The notes under the pieces are model-generated. The model saw nothing but the letters and a program-made list of their open reading frames with translations. It had not been told where the DNA came from and made no database searches. From positions 2,219,001 through 2,283,000 of the forward strand of contig CM018052.1 in assembly GCA_008638375.1 (NCBI GenBank): 64,000 nucleotides of DNA. Direction: 5' to 3'. The stretch's first letter is position 1. Every line of letters starts with the position of its first letter. This document shows positions 57,751-64,000 of this stretch, piece by piece. Position numbers and translations under genes: made by a program. This DNA comes from Nyssa sinensis. Lineage: Eukaryota; Streptophyta; Magnoliopsida; Cornales; Nyssaceae.

Positions 57751-59641
57751 GTCAAGAAATAAGGTAGGTTGTCACAATCGTCAATCAAGAATAGAAGGTC
57801 ACAATAGCCAGTTGCCAAAAAAATGGGTATCATAAAAAATGACCCTTAGGTCCAAAAGGCACATCCCAAGGTAAAGAAATCAAATCAACAATAGGGATTG
57901 ACCTAAACAATAATATGCTGCCACAATCTCAAGATAGGTACGTAAGCATGTCATCAATCAGTTAATGGAATCAATAGATAATCCAAGGATAGGTTCACAA
58001 GACGTATCGGAATCCAAGGAACACATCATCAAACATGTCCAAAGATAAGCTTGCAAGGCATATCAATAATCTAAGAGTGCATTATCAGAATATCAATAAA
58101 TGATATAAATACTAACAGAATATCAATAAATGATATGGATACTAATAGAAAAGATGATGTCGACAGAAGGGCCCGACATACCCTTAGAAACGCTTATCTA
58201 GGTTTACCCCACCATCGGGTTTCTGAATAGCATTGGAGCTCTTTATATATATATATATATATCATGTCCTCTATAGACCTTGACCTGTAGGTCATAGCAT
58301 TTATGAATCAGATGGACGTTGTTACGGATCACAACTCCAAGCACTTACAATAATAATATCATGTTCATTAGAATTCCACAAGTGATGTTTATATTTTTGG
58401 AATAACAAATTCTCAATAGTGAGAGGCACAATAAGTTTTCAATATCCAAGTAGTATAAAATGACAGATAATCAAATAAGGCTATTGGCAATTGAATCCTC
58501 AACTATCCACATGATAGGACAATATCAAATTATGGAGTCAATACACATCAGGCACGTATAAGAGTACAAATTTGGCAGCATCAAAGAATAAACTGTGACA
58601 TGGCTGGGAATATCGCATATCAGGGCTTTGGGGTTCACTTCCAAAGATATAACAGTCAAACTCTCAATAATTTTCACAAGATAAAACAAGTATCATATTG
58701 TAGTATCAATAAGTATCAGGTACATACTTTCATAAGATAGAACAAGTATCACATTGTGGTATTAATAAACATTAGGTACGTATTTCCACTAGATAAAACA
58801 AGTATCCAATTGCGGAATCAATGAATGTCAAGTCCATGGTTTAGATATAACAATTCAATTCTTAATAATTTCTACAAGATAGAACAAGTATTAAATTGTG
58901 GAATCAATAACGTCAGGTATGCATAGGAGTTCAAGCTTGGCAGCATAAAGGGACAACATGGCTAGGAACAATCACATATAAGGAATTGGGTTTCACTTAC
59001 ATACAAAATGTATAAGCAATCATGATCAAGATATAGCGGTCAAATGCTCAATAAAGTCCTCAAGATAGAATGAACATGAAATTGTGGAACCAATAACATT
59101 GGGTACGTATCAAAGTACAACCTTGGCAGTAAAAGAAAATAACATGGCTGAGAATACCACATGTAGGAGATCCAAGATTTACTTACCTTTAACACATTCG
59201 TTGTATCTCAGTAATTTGTCACCTTTCCTTTTCTTTTTGAAGTCCCTATAATTCAATAGACATTTCTTAGCTCAATACTACGCATAGTCTAATGCCCTAA
59301 AATTAGCCAATTTCATACATCAATATTTTTTGGTATCTTATTTAGTAAAACGGACTCTACCGTTCAGTTCAGAACGTCGAAGAAAATAGGTTTAGGCTTT
59401 TACGGATCTTAATTAGGCTTTGGGTAGCACTAGGGGTAAAATGGTAATTTGGCACTTCTATAGGTCTTAATTTTTCGAGACCCCGTTTTGTGAAACGGAC
59501 CCGTCCTTTGGCTTTAGAATGCCCAAAACATTGAGAATACACTATTCATTTACTTTAATTGAATATAAAAAATAAATACAATAATTAATTTAATTAATAT
59601 TTTATATTAATTTCGGTAAAATGAGAACACACATGACTCAG

Positions 59642-59704
59642 TGGCACAATGGTCTGCATGTAGTGCATAAGTTCCCACACGCGTGTTGGTTATGGCTTCG
59701 AATC
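59642..59704 (+). other. tRNA-like block with A-box and B-box-like motifs
   Basis: tggcacaatgg (59642-59652) resembles a Pol III A box and ggcttcgaatc (59694-59704) a B box, spaced as in tRNA-derived SINEs. The A box recurs at 17202-17212 (tggcacagtgg) in the sister LTR. Confidence 0.45.
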
Positions 59705-60917
59705 TTAGGGGCAACATCCCCATTTTATTTTTCAATGAATTATTGAACGAAATAGCGTATAAGGGCTAAAATGGGAATAGGGTATCCCAGTTCCAATAGC
59801 GTATATCAAATCAATTGCCTACCCCTGTTACCAAACAACCTAATTCCGATCTTTAAACTTAAAATAATTATAACAAAAGGACAGTTTCTATTAAGAATAT
59901 CAAAACGACATCGTTTACATATCACTGTTCAGCGTCTTCTCCATTAAACACGCAGTGTTGCCATAATTCACCATTTTCACACTTTCTCTATTTCATGGAG
60001 TTCTAGAACTCCAAATCACTTGCAGTTTGTTCCTATAGATTCCTAAGGTCATGGGGAACACTTTGGCATTGGTTTGAGACCTCGAGGTGGTCTAGAGAGC
60101 TTGGTGGGGCTCCCATGGTGGATTCAGTTTTTTCCTTAGTAAATGCTCATTTCTCTATGAAAATGAGCATGGTTTGTTTTGAGGTGATCCTCTTATCATG
60201 GGGAACAATTCATTATTTAGAAATCAAGGTTTGGTGTTCCTTTTAGGGTGATGGGTCATTTGGCCGTGACTTGTAACTCAATGGTTGAGGGTCATTTCCA
60301 TGGATTTTGGTTCGCGGTCTAGGGTTTTCATAACCTTCATGGTCTCTAGTTTTGATCTTAAGCAATTAAATTGATTTTTTTGATGGTCGTTTCAGACTTG
60401 AGTTTTTGAAACTCAATCATAGCGGTTTACTATTTTTCCTTATTCCTTTGGGTTTGTCCTACCATGATTCCTTCTAAACTAATATATACAACATTTACAG
60501 AGCATGCATATGAATTTAAACTTTCTAAAAACTGAAACAGAAACTTTGGAAAATTATACAGAACTTACCCTTTTTGATTCCTTAGTTCCCCCTCTCTTTT
60601 CTTCCTTTTCTCCTTCTTCTCTGTTCTTGTTCTTCCTTTGTGTTCTTTCTTTCTAATTGCATGGTCATATATATAGGCATAATTACACAAATATCTTCCA
60701 CCACCTCTTCTTTGTCTTGCTCTCTTCTAAAATCCTGATATTTCATTTCATTTCTATTTTTTATTACTTGATATTTGTATACATATATTATATATATATA
60801 TATAGGTCGGCACCCATGGTTTCACTCAAACCACACACACTTCCTTACCTTACTTCTCACACACATGGCCGACACACTTAACACACACATTTCCTTCACA
60901 TACATATATATACACTA

Positions 60918-60920
<3 letters not shown>

Positions 60921-60960
<40 letters not shown>

Positions 60961-61210
60961 CACATATACCTACGGTTACACACACACACATACACGTATA
61001 ACAAACACCTACACATGGCTTCACACATACACACACATTTCCATTCATATATATATATATATACACATATATGCATATATATATATATATACCCACACAC
61101 ATATATATACACACACACACTCATACACACATATATACACATATACTAACATATATACATACATATATATATATATACATACCCATATATATATATATAC
61201 ATATACGTAC
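60921..61210. repeat. TA/CA microsatellite cluster
   Basis: Runs of (TA)n at 60921-60957 and mixed (TA)n, (CA)n to 61210. Long Tyr/Ile/His ORFs here are artefacts of the repeat. Confidence 0.95.
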
Positions 61211-61466
61211 ACATAAATCGATACCTACTCATGGCTTGCTCGGGTATTGTCCGGGCATTCGAGATTGTTCGTATTCCAAAATTGGGCTATGTATTTAATA
61301 TCATAAAACAAACCCTAACAGCTCGGGTCTACAGTGGTTGCTCGGTTACATTTTGGGTCGGGGTATTACATATTGTCATTGGGATAAAACATTAGTCCAT
61401 TGGATAATGTTTTGTGATTATCAAAATTACTGAGATACCTTTGATTGAAAACCTTTAGGGCTAACA

Positions 61467-61480
61467 ATCTCCCCCTTTTT
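61467..61480 (-). promoter_or_regulatory. Polypurine tract of the copia element
   Basis: On the minus strand aaaaagggggagat, directly before the LTR start tgttagcc at 61466. It fixes the orientation of the element. Confidence 0.88.
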
Positions 61481-61926
61481 GATGATGACAAAACAATGTC
61501 CTTTGAAAATAGTGAATAAATTTTACATGTGATAGAGAATAGAATTATTGAATATATGCTCCCCCTATCAATTTGTAAATTTGAGTTCATATCATAAGTA
61601 AATAGTACATGAATAAAAGATAGCATTCTTTTCTATCTCCCCCTATCAGCATGAGGTTTTGCAATTTAGGGTTAGAGATTCATATCATTTTTTATGCTTT
61701 ATTTGTGTATTTGAATATTTATTAAAGTTTTCACATAACATATAAAAAGGATATAACAAAAGATGATTTTCTATTCATGTATAATCTTTTTCAATAGTAA
61801 GCATGAATTAGAAGTAAAAGAAAGAGAGAGCAATTAGAAGAAGATTTTGAATCAAAAACAAAAAAAAATCATATGTTCTTCTCTATTTCTATTTCTTTTC
61901 TTTTTTATTCTTCTTCTATTGTCCTA

Positions 61927-62722
61927 TTATTCTCCCATTTTTTCATCTAAAAAAAATGACTTAAGGGTTTTTGGTAGGAGGTCTGTGCTTGTGGATTTGT
62001 TGAAGAATGTTTTTGACCTTGAGCACCTCAAGCTTGGTTTCTTTGTGCTTTCTCTCATTGTTTTCATAAAGAGAGTCTGTCTGGATTTGAGAATGTAAAC
62101 ATCATTCTCTATTGCCTCTATCTTGTTTGTGATGCATGATAGATTTTTGGAGAGATTTGATTCAACGGTTTGGATTTGGGTTCGGAGGTTGGAATCCATT
62201 TCTCGGAGAAAAGTGAGGATAGATGAGGAGTCTATGATTTGGGACTGGAGGAGGAAAAGGAAAGGTGATCTGTGGATTAGGGTGAGTGGAAGAGATACTC
62301 TTGAGTTGACTCGGTGGTGGGAGCGGATTTGGGAACCCATCCTTGATCAGTGGACTTGTGTCTCATAGATTTCAAAGTACCTTTGGAATACTTGTTCGTG
62401 TGAATGTGTGTGTAGGAGTCGGTTTCCCCACCAAGGTCAGTATCGTAGTTTTTGAAGAGGGTGGAGAGATGGTTTCCAGAAGAGAGGATGCCCCGTTTTT
62501 TTTTTAGGCAGTCATTCATGTGATGAATGATGATGTGAGGGAAGTTGTCCTTTTTATGATTAAGGACGCACCATATGAGGAATACGTCCATATACGAGAC
62601 AAAGTCTCGTCCATCGACACGTGGAAGGATGTTATAGGTGATGATGTGGTGGATGAGACGGGATTCAAAGGTGAGTTGGGAGGCCTTGGGTTTGAATGCC
62701 TCAGTGATGTTAGGGTTACCAC
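61927..62722 (-). pseudogene. Extra 3' ORF (env-like position) of the SIRE-type copia element
   Basis: In sense orientation, an upstream segment (62680-62277) encodes SRLIHHIITYNILPRVDG and AFLI/VFLIW-type sequence, then KSMRHKSTDQGWVPKSA. This resembles the domain annotated in plants as putative plant transposon protein. After a frame change near 62280 the frame 62270-61927 encodes a likely coiled coil (MDSNLRTQIQTVESNLSKNL) with a basic tail. A coiled-coil extra ORF between pol and the 3' LTR is known from SIRE1. The upstream part is cut by the LTR inserted at 62772. The ORF is broken by the frame change and a poly(A/T) run near 62500. Confidence 0.55.
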
Positions 62723-62771
62723 ATATTTATTGTATAGCCGAGAGAGGATAAAAAATCCTTAACGCACTGCC

Positions 62772-64000
62772 TGTAATACCCTGACCCAATTTGTAACAGG
62801 TCAAGCCATGTAAACCGAATTGAATAAAGCCTATTGTTTTTATATTGAATAAAATGGACGGATGGAGATCAATAGTTTCGGAAGTACGGATCGTTTCCGG
62901 ACGATGGTCGAGCAAAACCACGAACGGATACTGAAATATAAAAAAATATGAAGTTGAAAAAAAAAGATAAATTAAATTAAAATAAAAAAGGGGGAAGATA
63001 AAAGTTAATACTAAAAAAAAAAAATGGAAGGAAAGAAAGAGAGGAAGGACAAAAAAGAAAAAGAAAAGAAAATAAAATGAAACTGAAATGAAATGAAAAA
63101 AAAAAGGAAGTGAAGGGGTGCAGGGGAACCCATGCGTTGGGTTGAAATGAAAACCATCGAAAGAAACAAAAAAAGAAGATAAAGGGATGAGGGGGCGTAA
63201 TTGATGGGATTAGAGGGAAAGAGAGAGAATGAGATGCGCAGAAAGGGGGCGATTACAGGTCAGGGAGGGAGAGAAGGAAAGAAAAGAAAGAGAGAGAGGG
63301 AGTGGGCGCTGAAGGGGCAGTGGCTACGGTTGAGAGAGAGAGAGGGAGGGAAGAAAAGAAATAGGGAGGAAGATCAAAGGAGAGAGGCAGAGGTGACGAA
63401 GCAAGGATGTGAGCCGCAGAACTGAAGGCGCGACGAGGACGATCGGGGTTGCGGGGAATCGAAGCAATGGGCGACGGAGCAACGATGGGTTTCTATAGGT
63501 CAACGATGATGATGGATCGTGGCAACTATTGCAATCCGATGGTTGATTTTGGGACTGAACAACATCTGATATAGAACACGATGAATTGTTCAATCATCGT
63601 GCTGTATGAACTGCTTATACACGATGAACTGTTCGATGTAGATCTGCGATCTGGTGTATAGCAACGATGATTTTGGGACTATGATAGGCCTGACACTGAT
63701 GTAGATATGCGATCTGGTGATGTTATGGTGTTGGAAAACAATGAAGGCTTTGAGGGAAATTCTGGCGACGAACTTAATGACGACTCTGAACGGTGACGAA
63801 CCAGTGGTGTGACGGTAGAAATGTCTAGTGGCTGAGCCATGGCTTCAATGTCTACCACAAGAATCGTTTAATATTGTCTTCCCTTGCAGCCATTTTGGCG
63901 TGTTGTAAGCTGCTTGAACAGTAGAGGTAGAGGTGTTGTTGGTGATGACTGCTCTTATTCTATTTCTGCTCATGGTATTGCTGGTTTGAAAAGGGATTGC
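62772..64000 (+). mobile_element. Large LTR, 5' part, running off the window
   Basis: Starts TGTAATACCCTGACCC and matches the reverse complement of the 22333 end of the solo LTR at 15720-22333 for at least 150 bases (shared phrases catgtaaaccgaat, ataaaatggaac/ggac and ccacgaatggataccgaaat with small differences). It interrupts the copia interior. Whether it is a solo LTR or the start of a full element cannot be seen. The rest is purine-rich (63000-63420) and non-coding. Confidence 0.85.

Larger units (their letters stand above)
57015..61370 (-). mobile_element. Solo LTR (4.4 kb), target duplication tattg
   Basis: TGTCACGACCCGAAACCC at the left, GGGGTATTACA at the right, tattg at 57010-57014 and 61371-61375. 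It is of the same subfamily as 15720-22333. It is longer partly because of a 25-bp minisatellite (57440-57750) and of diverged ~65-170 bp repeats at 58600-59160 (phrase agataraacaagtatc). It has a tRNA-like block at 59642-59704 and a microsatellite-rich end. Confidence 0.93.
51487..61466 (-). repeat. 3' LTR of the copia element (about 1.6 kb net, interrupted twice)
   Basis: Pieces 51487-52241, 56278-57014 and 61371-61466 join after removing the two solo LTRs and their duplicated target bases, giving about 1580 bases. The outer ends are TG at 51487 (tgtccagaaattt) and CA at 61466 (gctaaca). The middle is packed with a TCGACTGGTT-like motif. Confidence 0.8.
51487..62771 (-). mobile_element. SIRE/Maximus-type Ty1/copia element, 3' portion, minus strand
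   Basis: The sequence from 61466 leftward is the 3' LTR, and 61467-62771 is the internal 3' end. The junction motif, read on the minus strand, is tcatcatcaaaaagggggag followed by attgttag, the well-known SIRE/Maximus polypurine tract and LTR start. Upstream of it in sense orientation is an extra ORF in the place of the env-like ORF of SIRE elements. Between that ORF and the PPT (61481-61926) the sequence is AT-rich and non-coding. The element is cut by two solo LTRs and by the LTR starting at 62772. pol would lie further right, outside. Confidence 0.85.

Noticed and set aside
60775..61298. Several overlapping Tyr/Ile/His ORFs on both strands
   Set aside because: Translated TA/CA microsatellites.

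Overview
The window is nuclear DNA from a flowering plant, most likely one with a large, repeat-rich genome. The evidence is stacked Ty3/gypsy and Ty1/copia LTR retrotransposons of plant-only lineages, priming sites complementary to plant initiator tRNA-Met, an L1-type LINE with the plant zf-RVT tail, and one host gene encoding a plant-type U2AF35 splicing factor. I cannot name the species. All boundaries and counts were read by eye; no alignment or database search was run.

Left block (1-31137) is a nest of elements. The host element is a Tat/Retand-type Ty3/gypsy retrotransposon in + orientation. Its gag lies at 14217-15719, its pol at 22339-26136, antisense genes at about 26781-30105, and its 3' LTR at 30539-31137. 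Its left end, off the window, is separated from gag by a non-autonomous large-LTR element (4609-14214: PBS, about 1.6 kb of non-coding interior, huge LTRs). The 5' LTR of that element is broken by a minus-strand Tekay/Del-like chromovirus (1-4608). Its 3' LTR is broken by a solo LTR (7282-11045). Between gag and pol of the Tat element sits another solo LTR (15720-22333), which itself holds a solo LTR of opposite polarity (18167-21689).

Centre (31138-47387) contains the only intact host gene I can support, U2AF35 (31682-32500). It is followed by 3' flank, a MITE-like element (33859-34650), a decayed LTR element with both LTRs, PBS and PPT (34657-39243), a 5'-truncated L1 LINE (39793-41824), a hAT-like MITE with an 8-bp target duplication (42065-43036) and AT-rich sequence with microsatellites but no recognisable gene.

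Right block (47388-64000) is a second nest. An LTR starting at 47388 is interrupted by an LTR starting at 49691. That one is interrupted at 51487 by a minus-strand SIRE/Maximus-type copia element. The copia LTR carries two solo LTRs (52242-56277 and 57015-61370), and its interior is cut at 62772 by another large LTR running off the window.

Most of the DNA belongs to one superfamily of 3-4 kb LTRs with ends TGTAAyACCC...GGGATGTGACA, or the reverse complement. Five solo LTRs, four of this superfamily and one of a related type, each have a perfect 5-bp target duplication. Their copies share a hairpin, internal subrepeats and, in some, a tRNA-like block. Coding decay is mostly by nonsense change: nearly all stops in the Tat gag-pol, and those in the LINE, fit C-to-T (or G-to-A) change at CAG, CGA or TGG codons, as methylation-driven deamination would produce.
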